Source: Achromobacter spanius
Lineage (GTDB): Bacteria; Pseudomonadota; Gammaproteobacteria; Burkholderiales; Burkholderiaceae_B
Length of the DNA: 64,000 bases
Direction: 5' to 3'
Assembly: GCF_002812705.1 (NCBI RefSeq)
Contig: NZ_CP025030.1
Location: forward strand, 620,001 to 684,000
Shown: positions 1 to 8,170 of the stretch, one piece after another
Numbering within the stretch: the first letter of the stretch is position 1
Layout: each line of letters begins with the position of its first letter
Translations under genes and position numbers: made by a program
The notes under the pieces: generated by a model
What the model was told of the DNA's origin: nothing
Database searches by the model: none
The model's input: only the letters and a program-made list of their open reading frames with translations

Positions 1-2345
1 CCGGCGCGGGCGGGTTCGACCTTGAAACGCTGAAAAGCCGCGGCTTGAATCCAGCCATCGCATCGCACTTCAAGAACGGGCCGCAATTCCTGCCAGGCCA
101 ACACACCGTGCACGTGAGCGTCAACGGGCGCAGCGTCGGGCGCGCCTTGGCCACATTCGATACCGGCGGCAAACTCTGCCTGACCTCGGAACTGCTGACC
201 CTGGCCGACCTGAAGGTGCCTGAAGCGCAAGGCGGCGACTCACAGGCCTGTCCTGACGCATTTCTTCAAGCCTGGCCCACCACCACCATCGCGCTGCAGC
301 CCGAACGCTTGGCCGTGGACATCGTCGCGCCCCCGGGCGCAATGGACCGATCGGCCAGCACCACGAACTATCAATCGGGGGGCCGCGCAGCCATCCTGAA
401 CTACGACGTGCTGTCCAGCCAGACGCGCCATACCGGCGGAAAGTCGAATTATCTGCAGGCTTATACCGAACTGGGCCTGAACGCGAACGATTGGATCCTG
501 CGCAGCAACAGCACCTATTCCAATAGCGGCGGGAAGTCGACGTGGAACCACGTCGATGCTTACGCCCAGCGTACATTGCCCACCTGGCACACCACCTTTC
601 AGGCGGGGCAAATCAATCTGCGAGGCTCGCTGTTTGCCGGCGTTCCCGTCAACGGCATGCAGTTTTTCCCGGAAACCGCGCTGCAAAGCAGCAAGCAGGA
701 GGGTCCACCCATCACCGGCATCGCCCACACGCAGGCGCGCGTCGAAGTGTTGCAGAACGGCATTCCGCTTGCGTCCGCCATCGTGCCCCCAGGTCCGTTC
801 ACCATGACCGATGTACTGCCCCGGTCATTGACGCAAGACCTCAAGGTTGTCATCCACGAAACCTCGGGCGAAGAGCGCGTGTTCTACGTGCCCGCGGCCG
901 CGTTGCAGGTGGACCGTGTAGGCGCGCCCGCCGGATTTACCGGCGGCTTGGGCATGCTGCGCCAAACGGGTGCTGGAGGTGGCGAGACCATGCCGGTCGC
1001 GGCGGCGGAATACGGTATCGCGTTGGGCAGGCGCGCCAACGTCGCGGCCGGACTATTGCTGACCCAGGACTATCGCTCGCTGGGCGCCCGCTCGGATATG
1101 GCTCTGCCAGGCAGCATCCACACCGGCGTACAAAGCACGTTCTCGCAAAGTTCGCGTACCGGGCGCAGCGGCGCGCAGCACATCGTGTCGGTCTCCGGGC
1201 AAGTGCTGCCGGGCGTGTCTACGAACCTCTCGCTCTTGCGGCGTACCGACGGCTACAGCGAGGTGCTGGACAGCGCCAGCAGGCCGACGGGCGGTGCGCA
1301 GTGGTATCCAAATTTTCGCGAGGACCGCATCAAGCAGCAGATCAGCGCAGGATTGGGCTGGAGCGGATCCACGCTGGGCGGCTTCAATATGAACGTCAGC
1401 GAGTCCCGGAGCACGCGCGGCAACTTGTCGCGTCGTGGCATGTTTAGCTGGGGCAAGAGCTTCGGTCGGGCCAGCGTGTCGCTGTCATACGAACGCGACA
1501 TGGGTTCCAGCCACCGCAATCAGGGCAGCCTTATGTATCTGAACCTGAGCTTGCCCTTGGGCAAGCAAAGCGTCAGCGCGTCGATGCAACGCCAGGACAG
1601 CGGCACAAGCTACGGCGTCAATACCGGCGCCTCCATCAACGAGCAGAGCAGCTACACCCTGGCGGCCACCTCCAGTTCGCACGGCCGGACCAGCTATTCC
1701 GGTTCGGTCGGCGTCAACTCAGCCTATACGCATCTGAACCTGGCGGCCAGCAGCTTCAAGGGCGGATACAGTCATTCCGCGCGCATGCGCGGCGGGTTGG
1801 TCGGGCACGCACATGGCTTGAGCTTTTCGCCCTACCGGGTGCAGGACACGTTCGCCATCGCGTCCGTGGGCGGTCTGTCCGGCGTCCGCTTGAGCACGCC
1901 GGCGGGCAGCGTGTGGACTGACCCCTGGGGCCGGGCCGTCATCGCGTCGCTGCCTGCGTACCGTAACGGGCAGATCCAGGTCGCCACGCCATCGCTGGCG
2001 CGCAACGTGGACCTGATCAACGGCCACTACAGCCTCGATCCGGCGCGCGGCTCTGTATCGGCGGTGGACTTCAAGGTGGTTACTGTTCGCCGTGCGTTGC
2101 TGACCGCCACCTATGCCGACGGCTCGCCGGTGCCCAAGGGCGCGGCCGTGCTGGATGCCAATGGGGTGTTCATTACCCTGGTGGGCAGCGGCGGCCAGAT
2201 ATTCCTGCCCGACATGCTCGCGGGCGCCACGCCGTTCAGCGTGGCGCCTTCGGAGGAGGCGCCGTGCACGCTCGAATTCGACATCGCCGATACACCGGAC
2301 CTGAACGCGTTGTACGAACGCGCCCAGGCGACGTGTGCGCCGTAG
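1..2345 (+). CDS. Outer-membrane fimbrial usher (PapC/FimD family), 5' end cut by window
   Basis: The usher forms the outer-membrane pore that accepts chaperone-subunit complexes and assembles a chaperone-usher pilus. The reading frame is open from base 3 to the stop, giving about 780 residues; full ushers have 800-850, so the signal peptide and first residues lie outside the window. Visible parts are the N-terminal domain (LPGQHTVHVSVNG, then CLTSELL), a long Gly/Ser-rich alternating region typical of the beta-barrel (repeated SxSxSYxR-like strands, about residues 150-600), and a C-terminal domain with a Cys pair near the end (APCTLEFDI...ATCAP). The internal TTG at 45 is not a real start, because the frame and homology continue upstream of it. 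A subunit-like gene follows 33 bases later, which fits one fimbrial operon. The chaperone is not in view and is presumably upstream. Confidence 0.93.
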   Translation, partial: GAGGFDLETLKSRGLNPAIASHFKNGPQFLPGQHTVHVSVNGRSVGRALATFDTGGKLCLTSELLTLADLKVPEAQGGDSQACPDAFLQAWPTTTIALQPERLAVDIVAPPGAMDRSASTTNYQSGGRAAILNYDVLSSQTRHTGGKSNYLQAYTELGLNANDWILRSNSTYSNSGGKSTWNHVDAYAQRTLPTWHTTFQAGQINLRGSLFAGVPVNGMQFFPETALQSSKQEGPPITGIAHTQARVEVLQNGIPLASAIVPPGPFTMTDVLPRSLTQDLKVVIHETSGEERVFYVPAAALQVDRVGAPAGFTGGLGMLRQTGAGGGETMPVAAAEYGIALGRRANVAAGLLLTQDYRSLGARSDMALPGSIHTGVQSTFSQSSRTGRSGAQHIVSVSGQVLPGVSTNLSLLRRTDGYSEVLDSASRPTGGAQWYPNFREDRIKQQISAGLGWSGSTLGGFNMNVSESRSTRGNLSRRGMFSWGKSFGRASVSLSYERDMGSSHRNQGSLMYLNLSLPLGKQSVSASMQRQDSGTSYGVNTGASINEQSSYTLAATSSSHGRTSYSGSVGVNSAYTHLNLAASSFKGGYSHSARMRGGLVGHAHGLSFSPYRVQDTFAIASVGGLSGVRLSTPAGSVWTDPWGRAVIASLPAYRNGQIQVATPSLARNVDLINGHYSLDPARGSVSAVDFKVVTVRRALLTATYADGSPVPKGAAVLDANGVFITLVGSGGQIFLPDMLAGATPFSVAPSEEAPCTLEFDIADTPDLNALYERAQATCAP

Positions 2346-2378
2346 ACGCCCCCATCTCGTCAATCGCAAAAGGACCCC

Positions 2379-2990
2379 ATGACTCTCGCAACCCTTCGTC
2401 TCCTTCGATCATGCCTGCCCGCACCGACGGTGGCCGCGCTGCTGGTGGCCGGCGCCTGGACCACGCCCGCAGCGGCGCAAGCATTGCCCTCCCCGTCCAT
2501 GACGCGCGAAGCAGTCGCGGCGCCGATAGCGGGCTGCATGATGTCATTCGGTCAAGCCACCGTCGACTATGGCAGCTTCACAGCCGGACAACTGAGGCTG
2601 GATGGCAACCGGCGCTATCAGCTTGAGCCGCGCGTGGTGCCATTGACGATCAACTGCCCTACCGCCCGCCCCATTGCACTGCGCCTGAACGCCACCGCAG
2701 GGCAACACGGCGCCGCGAAGTTCGCCGGCAACGGCGCTTTGCACGTCGTGCTCAGCCACGTCCGGATCGACGGCGACGAAGCACGTGTGATCAATCCGGA
2801 CGCGCCCCATGGCGCCCGACCTCAGATCAGCATGCGGCCCGGCGACACCGTGATGTTGGAGCATGGCCGCGCCGGACGTAGCCTTACCGCCCAGATTGCG
2901 TTGAACCCCGAAGTCAGTGATGCCGACGTCCGCGTCGCCGACCAGACGGAATGGTCGGCAATCTTGCAGCTTGAATTGGTAGACCTGTAG
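2379..2990 (+). CDS. Exported fimbrial subunit-like protein
   Basis: A 203-residue protein starting at an ATG preceded by AAAGGA. A hydrophobic signal sequence (about residues 5-33, ending AAAQA) precedes a beta-rich domain with two Cys (AGCMMSFG and INCPTARP) about 45 residues apart. That is the spacing expected of the disulphide in Ig-like pilus subunits. The protein ends in alternating hydrophobic residues (AILQLELVDL), like a donor-strand fold terminus. Its position directly after the usher suggests a minor subunit, tip protein or anchor of the same pilus. I do not recognise a specific named family; the fimbrial role rests on signal peptide, Cys spacing and context. Confidence 0.7.
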   Translation: MTLATLRLLRSCLPAPTVAALLVAGAWTTPAAAQALPSPSMTREAVAAPIAGCMMSFGQATVDYGSFTAGQLRLDGNRRYQLEPRVVPLTINCPTARPIALRLNATAGQHGAAKFAGNGALHVVLSHVRIDGDEARVINPDAPHGARPQISMRPGDTVMLEHGRAGRSLTAQIALNPEVSDADVRVADQTEWSAILQLELVDL

Positions 2991-3030
2991 CGCGCGGCCG
3001 CTCGCGATCCGCGCGGTTGAACTCTCGTGT

Positions 3031-3735
3031 TTACAGAAGCCCGCACAGCTTGAACAAGCCGTTGTCCGTCGTGACGCCCAGCTTGCGATAGGCGGTGCCC
3101 TTTTGCGCGCTGATGGTTTTGGGGCTGCGCCCAAATTTGATCGCAATGTCGGAAATGGTCATGCCCGCGAGCAGGCAGCGAATCACTTCACGTTCACGGC
3201 CAGACAACGACGCGCCATCCAGCAGGCCGCTTGTCGAGGCCGACAAGGCTGGGTCGGCCGGCGGCGTGTCACGCGCCAAGGGCTCGACTTGCTCGGTGCT
3301 TGCGCCAGACAGCAGGTACGTCATCTGGGGATCGCAGTAGGTACCGCCAGCCGCCACCTTGCGTAGCGCCAGCACGATTTCGTCTTCGCGCCCGCCCTTG
3401 CCCACAAAGCCGTGGGCACCGGAACGCAAGGCCAATGCCACCGTGGCCGGGTCGTAGAGCGCAGAGAACACCAGAATGCGCGCGTAGGGAAACTTGATGC
3501 GCAACATTTTGATCAGCGAAATGCCGTCAACTTCGGTCGGGCCCAACGAATAGTCGATCAACAGCACGTCGACGGGTTGATCCGCAAGCGCCTGGATCAT
3601 GGCTCGGCTGGTCTCGAATTCGCCGATGACAAAGATGTCGCGGTTTTGCGACAGGTAGGCGGACATGCCAGCCCGCACCACCGGATGGTCATCCAGGATT
3701 GCAATGCGCAACGGACGAAAATTGGATGCTGACAA
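3031..3735 (-). CDS. NarL/FixJ-type response regulator, RcsB-like
   Basis: A 234-residue two-component response regulator. The receiver domain spans residues 9-130, with acidic pair D15/D16, phosphoacceptor D61 (LLIDYSL) and the late Lys in FVGKGG. A low-complexity linker follows, then a LuxR-type helix-turn-helix near residues 172-230 (LSGREREVIRCLLAG; RSPKTISAQKGTAYRKLGV). The KTISAQK recognition helix and following KLGV resemble RcsB more than BvgA. The start is a TTG at 3735 with GGGGA about nine bases upstream; no ATG gives a complete receiver domain. It lies between the usher genes and three DUF1120 genes and diverges from the latter, so it probably controls this fimbrial region. No cognate sensor kinase is in the window. 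Confidence 0.9.
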   Translation of the reverse strand: MSASNFRPLRIAILDDHPVVRAGMSAYLSQNRDIFVIGEFETSRAMIQALADQPVDVLLIDYSLGPTEVDGISLIKMLRIKFPYARILVFSALYDPATVALALRSGAHGFVGKGGREDEIVLALRKVAAGGTYCDPQMTYLLSGASTEQVEPLARDTPPADPALSASTSGLLDGASLSGREREVIRCLLAGMTISDIAIKFGRSPKTISAQKGTAYRKLGVTTDNGLFKLCGLL

Positions 3736-3809
3736 TATGGAATTCCCCGGTAGAGCCCAGATTTTCCACTGTTTCTCGTTGAGCGAAAAACCAACGTGGA
3801 CAAATAGTA

Positions 3810-3831
3810 ACGCAACCGTTTACGCAATCGT
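3810..3831 (+). promoter_or_regulatory. Direct repeat, candidate response-regulator site upstream of DUF1120 genes
   Basis: Two copies of ACGCAA(C/T)CGT occur at 3810-3819 and 3822-3831 with a 12-base period, roughly one helical turn. They sit between the divergent response regulator and the first DUF1120 gene. A further TTTCCTA heptad, like those bound by BvgA-type regulators, lies at 3873-3879. Assignment as a binding site is inference from position and periodicity. Confidence 0.35.
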
Positions 3832-3915
3832 AATGAAGATTAGGCGAATGCCTATATCCGGAAAGTCATCCGTTTCCTAGAGTGATTCTTTTGTCCCACC
3901 AGCAACTGGATAGTC

Positions 3916-4635
3916 ATGAATCACTCGGTACGCCCCCTGCCCGCTCTGCGATACCTCCTGGCCGCAAGCTTTTTGATCGCCGCCTCCGCCCAAGCTGCTC
4001 CCACCGCGGACCTGACAATCACCGGTGTCATCAAGCCGCCGTCGTGCGATCTTTCACTAGACGCAGATGGAAAACTCAATTTCGAAGACCGCGCATTTAA
4101 CTCCCTCGCCGTGGACGGCACCAAACTGGATGCAAAAACGATCGGCCTGAACATCACCTGCAACGGCCATACGCGCGTCGGCCTGCACGTGGTAGACAAC
4201 CGCGCCGGCAGCAAAGTTCTGAAAAGCTCGTTAAACGTCAATGCGTGGGCCTCAAACAACGCCACCATCAGCGACGCCTTCATCTTCGGCCTGGGCTCCG
4301 TAGACGGGCCCGAAAACACGCAGATCCCCATCGGCGGCTATATGTTCGGATTCAAGGAAGGCGACGTCTACGCCGACAGCAACAGAGCCGTCGTCCTCTA
4401 CAGCGCGGACAAGCGGACCTGGTACGCCGAGGCCATACAGCGGCAGTTCATCAGCCCCAACTACACCTATGCATTCTTCGTGGGCTCGCCGGGCACTGGT
4501 GCCACGCCATTAGCGGTCTCGTCGGTAACTGGTACGCTGACCGTCACCCCGACGATCAACCGCGCCGCAGCGCTGCCGACCACCACAGAGATTAATCTGA
4601 ACGGCAGTGCCACGATCTCGCTGGTTTACCTGTAA
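3916..4635 (+). CDS. DUF1120 family exported protein (first of three)
   Basis: A 239-residue protein with a signal peptide (MNHSVRPLPALRYLL... ending SAQA) followed by a DUF1120 domain. Family hallmarks are visible: ADLTITGVIKPPSC after the signal, a second Cys in LNITCNGHTRVGL, the DNRAGS motif, and a C-terminal strand ending in ATISLVYL. The two conserved Cys probably form a disulphide, as in pilus subunits. Proteins of this family commonly sit beside chaperone-usher genes, and the C-terminal alternating strand would suit donor-strand assembly; the exact role is not established here. It is the most divergent of the three tandem copies. Confidence 0.85.
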   Translation: MNHSVRPLPALRYLLAASFLIAASAQAAPTADLTITGVIKPPSCDLSLDADGKLNFEDRAFNSLAVDGTKLDAKTIGLNITCNGHTRVGLHVVDNRAGSKVLKSSLNVNAWASNNATISDAFIFGLGSVDGPENTQIPIGGYMFGFKEGDVYADSNRAVVLYSADKRTWYAEAIQRQFISPNYTYAFFVGSPGTGATPLAVSSVTGTLTVTPTINRAAALPTTTEINLNGSATISLVYL

Positions 4636-4816
4636 GCGTACCGCGCAGGGCGCGCTGTGGCGCCCTCTCGCAATCGAACAAGCCCTAAAAACAAGCGCAG
4701 CGTCCGGCTGTGCGGCCTTTGACGGCCGCGCAGCCCCGCTGCAATTGCGCAACACCAGGGCGAGTTCGTTCGCTGCCTCTAGAGGACGGCGTTTGTTGAC
4801 ATCAGGAAGGTTCATT

Positions 4817-5518
4817 ATGAAAAATAAATTCTTTGTCGGCGTGGCGTTTGCCACGTTAGCTGCCGCATCGCACGCTACCGGTACTGGCGATCTCACCGTG
4901 ACAGGCAAGCTCAAGCCCGCAGCATGCAACGCCCATTTCGGCGGTAACGCAACGCTCGACTTTGACGCCATTGTGTTCAACGCCTTGGACAGCAACGGGA
5001 CGAATCTGGGCAGCAAAAACACTGCTCTACAAATCAACTGCGGCGGCCCCACGCGCGTCAGCGTTGTCGCGCTGGATAACCGGGCAGGCTCGGGAATCAC
5101 GCTCCAGGAAGCGCCCAACCTGAACTGGCCATACCAGAACGACACGAATGGCCCCAAATATTCCTGGGGGCTGGGCTTTGCAGACGGCAAACAGATCAAG
5201 ACGGGCGCATTGATCGCATTGATCACTCCGCAAACCACCACGGTCGACGGGGTGGTCCTGACCACAGCGGGTGCGCAGAAGATCCTGGCGCGCCCCACAG
5301 GCAGTAATAGCTGGTCGGTCGCGTCATCGCATTACTCGATCAACCTCAGCCCTGACTTTGAATACTCGTTCGGCCCGACGGGCGGACCCGCCATACCGAT
5401 TACCAACGCGCAGTTGACGATCGGGCTCTCCCCCATGATCGGAAAACCGTCAACCTTGCCCGCCGCGAACGAAATCCCCTTGGACGGCTCGATCACGTTC
5501 ACGCTGCGTTACCTGTAA
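4817..5518 (+). CDS. DUF1120 family exported protein (second of three)
   Basis: A 233-residue protein. I chose the ATG at 4817 because it is followed by a classic signal peptide (MKNKFFVGVAFATLAAASHA), and AGGAAGG lies 5' of it; the open frame extends 70 codons further upstream without a credible signal. The mature part shows GDLTVTGKLKPAACN, a second Cys in LQINCGGPTRVSV, LDNRAGS and a terminal ITFTLRYL. It is clearly closer to the third copy than to the first (shared CGGPTRVS, PWPYQN/NWPYQN and EIPLDGS-TFTLRYL), which points to a more recent duplication of copies two and three. Confidence 0.86.
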   Translation: MKNKFFVGVAFATLAAASHATGTGDLTVTGKLKPAACNAHFGGNATLDFDAIVFNALDSNGTNLGSKNTALQINCGGPTRVSVVALDNRAGSGITLQEAPNLNWPYQNDTNGPKYSWGLGFADGKQIKTGALIALITPQTTTVDGVVLTTAGAQKILARPTGSNSWSVASSHYSINLSPDFEYSFGPTGGPAIPITNAQLTIGLSPMIGKPSTLPAANEIPLDGSITFTLRYL

Positions 5519-5563
5519 CGACGTTCCCATGGGATCCGCACGAACCTGACTCTCTTTGCTCAC

Positions 5564-6268
5564 ATGATGAAATCCCTGCCACGCCTTTGCGCCGGCTTGG
5601 CTATGGTCGCTGCAAGCACCACGCATGCCGCCACCAACCAAGCCAATCTGGTCATCGGCGGCAAACTCACCCCGCCAGCTTGCAACATGGGCTTTGGCGG
5701 GGCAAGCCCCGTCGACTTCGGCACCCTGCCCTTTCATAACCTGAACCGCAATGGAACGTTGCTGCCTGAACAGCGTCCGCGCCTGGAAATCGCGTGCGGT
5801 GGCCCCACGCGCGTGTCTTTCACGGTTCAGGAGAACCGTCCGGATACTGCCATCACGCGTCAGGAAGCCACCGCCAACGGCATGCCATGGCCCTATCAAA
5901 ATCCGCAGAACGGCACGCCTCACGCTTGGGGTCTGGGCCGTATCGACGATGTCAAGATCGGTGCCGCCGTGCTGCTGGTGCGTCCTGAGGTCACTGTGGT
6001 GGACGGCATCCCGCCCTTCCTAAGTACGTCCATGGTTCTTTCCCGGCCAAGCGGTAGCGCAAGCTGGCCTGTTCAGTCCGCCATGGACACCATCAACGTG
6101 AATCCGGCGGACGAATACTCGTTCGGCAAAGATGCTACCGCCATGCCCATCACGACCGCATCCGTCAGCTTCGCCGTGCTAGCCATGCTGAATGGAACCG
6201 CTGCTTTGCCGACGACCAAGGAAATTCCACTGGATGGTTCGGTGACGTTCACGTTGCGTTATCTGTAG
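5564..6268 (+). CDS. DUF1120 family exported protein (third of three)
   Basis: A 234-residue protein beginning at tandem ATGs (5564 and 5567), with a short signal peptide ending TTHA. It carries the same pattern as its neighbours: ANLVIGGKLTPPACN, a second Cys in LEIACGGPTRVSF, and a C-terminus VTFTLRYL. DNRAGS is altered to ENRPDTA, so this copy has diverged in that loop. It is the last gene of the three-gene set, 45 bases after copy two, and is followed by a strong hairpin at 6290-6326. Confidence 0.86.
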   Translation: MMKSLPRLCAGLAMVAASTTHAATNQANLVIGGKLTPPACNMGFGGASPVDFGTLPFHNLNRNGTLLPEQRPRLEIACGGPTRVSFTVQENRPDTAITRQEATANGMPWPYQNPQNGTPHAWGLGRIDDVKIGAAVLLVRPEVTVVDGIPPFLSTSMVLSRPSGSASWPVQSAMDTINVNPADEYSFGKDATAMPITTASVSFAVLAMLNGTAALPTTKEIPLDGSVTFTLRYL

Positions 6269-6289
6269 TCGCGCGGGCGGTTGCAATAC

Positions 6290-6326
6290 AAAAAGGCCCC
6301 CGACTTCAATGAAGTCGAGGGCCTTA
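6290..6326 (-). terminator. Intrinsic terminator of tRNA-Ser
   Basis: A 15-base stem (AAGGCCC(C/T)CGACTTC paired with its complement, one mismatch) has a three-base loop. Read on the minus strand it ends in five T, so it terminates the tRNA transcript. On the plus strand it could also stop read-through from the DUF1120 genes, though the T run there is weak. Confidence 0.85.
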
Positions 6327-6383
6327 TCGTTTTCATCCCTACCGGATCGGTAGGGACTGGATGGTGATCACCATCAATGTTCC

Positions 6384-6474
6384 TGGCGGACAGAGGGGGA
6401 TTCGAACCCCCGATACGCTTTTGACGTATACACGCTTTCCAGGCGTGCGCCTTCAACCGCTCGGCCACCTGTCC
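6384..6474 (-). tRNA. tRNA-Ser(GGA)
   Basis: A class II tRNA of 91 bases including an encoded CCA end. The acceptor stem GGACAGG pairs with TCTGTCC, the discriminator is G, the anticodon loop reads CTGGAAA (anticodon GGA, reading UCC/UCU), a long variable arm is present, and the T loop reads GTTCGAATC. The structure was folded by eye and all stems close. Confidence 0.97.
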
Positions 6475-6566
6475 TAATCGGCATTTTCGTAGGCAAAAAG
6501 ACACTACGAAAATTGCGAATCCGCGATTCTAGCAGGTTTCGGCGCGACGCAGCAAGCCGAAGCAGA

Positions 6567-6610
6567 AAGGGGGACGCACTGAGCAGTCTTGCTCAGCGTG
6601 CCCGCCCTTG
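6567..6610 (-). terminator. Hairpin downstream of spoVR-like gene, likely terminator
   Basis: A long imperfect stem (AAGGGCGGGCACGCTGAGCA against TGCTCAGTGCGTCCCCCTT) lies just after the stop of the gene at 6617. Only a short T run follows on the minus strand, so termination strength is uncertain. Confidence 0.55.
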
Positions 6611-6616
6611 TGCCCT

Positions 6617-8170
6617 TCAGTGCGAGGACGGCGGTTCCTGCTCGCGGTAAGAACTGACCGTGCCGTCCGGTTCGGTTTCTTCCAGTCTGACCTTGAAGCC
6701 CCACAGACGCGCCAGATGCTTCATCACCTGCTCGGCATCGTCGCTCGCCAAGGGCCGGTCACGGCTCTTCAAATGCCGCAACACCAATGAACGATCCGAA
6801 TCGCGGTTGAAGCGCACCACCTGGATATCCGGCACCTGGTTGTCGCGGTTGTGCTGCGCGGCCAGCAAGCGGCGAATGTCGCGGTAGCCCTCATCGTTGT
6901 GGATGGCGGCCACTTCCAGCTTCGGATTCGACTGATGGTCCGAGATTGCAAACAGGCGGAACTCGCGGATCAACCGCGGCGACAGGTACTGCGAGATGAA
7001 GGACTCGTCCTTGAAGTTGCGCATGGCGAAGTCCAGCGTCTTTTGCCAGTCGCCGCCCGCAATATCGGGAAACCACTTCCGATCCTCGGGCGTGGGCGCT
7101 TCGCAGATACGGCGGATGTCCGTCATCATCGCAAAGCCCAGCGCATACGGGTTGATGCCGCCATAACCGCGTTCGTCAAAGCCGCGCTGGCTGACCACGT
7201 TGGTATGGCTTTGCAGGAACTCCATCATGAAGCCGTCGTTGACCAGCCCTTTTTCATGCAGGCGGTTAAGGATGGTGTAGTGCCAGAACGTGGCCCACCC
7301 TTCGTTCATGACCTTGGTCTGGGTCTGCGGGTAAAAATACTGGGCGATCTTGCGCACGATACGGACCAACTCTTTTTGCCACGGCGCCAACTTGGGCGAG
7401 TACTTCTCAATGAAGTACAGCAGGTTCTCTTCGGGCTCCGGCGGAAACACCGATGCCTCTGTGCGCGTGTCCTTGTCGGTTTCCAGGCGCGGCAACGTGC
7501 GCCACAAGTCGTTGTATTGCAGCCGCGCGTGTTCCTTGCGCTCGGCCTGGCGCGCGGCCTCTTCCTTGAAAGACATCGGCGCGGGCCGCTTGTAGCGGTC
7601 CACACCGTGGTGCGACAACGCATGGCAGGAATCCAGCAACGATTCCACCGCGTCGATGCCGTAGCGGTCTTCGCACGACATCACATACTTGCGCGCGAAC
7701 ACCAGGTAGTCCAGCACCCCATCGGCGTCGGTCCATTGCCGGAACAGATAGTTGCCCTTGAAGAACGAGTTATGCCCGTAGCACGCATGCGCAATCACCA
7801 ACGCCTGCATCGTCATGGAGTTTTCTTCCATGAGATAAGAGATGCACGGGTTGGAATTGATGACGATCTCGTACGCCAGGCCCTGCATGCCGCGTCGGTA
7901 GTACTGTTCGTTGCGGATGAATTCCTTGCCGTAAGACCAGTGCGGATAGCCAATAGGCAGCCCGGCCGACGCATAAGCGTCCAGCATCTGTTCCGAGGTG
8001 ATTACCTCGATTTGGTTCGGATACGTGTCCAGGCCGTACTCGGCCGCAACCTTGGAAATCGCGTCGTCATAGGACTGGATCAGTTCGAACGTCCATTCGG
8101 AACCTTGGGATATCGGCCGAGCGCCGCCGGCCGTATCCGGCTCCACGAGAGCACCCACGATGGCATTCAT
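6617..8170 (-). CDS. spoVR: SpoVR family protein (YcgB)
   Basis: A 517-residue cytosolic protein of the SpoVR/YcgB family, normal length for the family. Recognisable stretches include the N-terminal WTFELIQSYDDAI, the YGHNSFFKGNYLFRQWTDADG block and VMNEGWATFWHYTILNRLHEKGLV, which carries the conserved E/H residues. The biochemical function is unknown. In many non-sporulating proteobacteria it is co-expressed with PrkA and YeaH in stress and stationary phase. The start overlaps the stop of the YeaH gene by ATGA (8167-8170), so the two are translationally coupled. It is the last gene of a three-gene operon. Confidence 0.95.
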   Translation of the reverse strand: MNAIVGALVEPDTAGGARPISQGSEWTFELIQSYDDAISKVAAEYGLDTYPNQIEVITSEQMLDAYASAGLPIGYPHWSYGKEFIRNEQYYRRGMQGLAYEIVINSNPCISYLMEENSMTMQALVIAHACYGHNSFFKGNYLFRQWTDADGVLDYLVFARKYVMSCEDRYGIDAVESLLDSCHALSHHGVDRYKRPAPMSFKEEAARQAERKEHARLQYNDLWRTLPRLETDKDTRTEASVFPPEPEENLLYFIEKYSPKLAPWQKELVRIVRKIAQYFYPQTQTKVMNEGWATFWHYTILNRLHEKGLVNDGFMMEFLQSHTNVVSQRGFDERGYGGINPYALGFAMMTDIRRICEAPTPEDRKWFPDIAGGDWQKTLDFAMRNFKDESFISQYLSPRLIREFRLFAISDHQSNPKLEVAAIHNDEGYRDIRRLLAAQHNRDNQVPDIQVVRFNRDSDRSLVLRHLKSRDRPLASDDAEQVMKHLARLWGFKVRLEETEPDGTVSSYREQEPPSSH

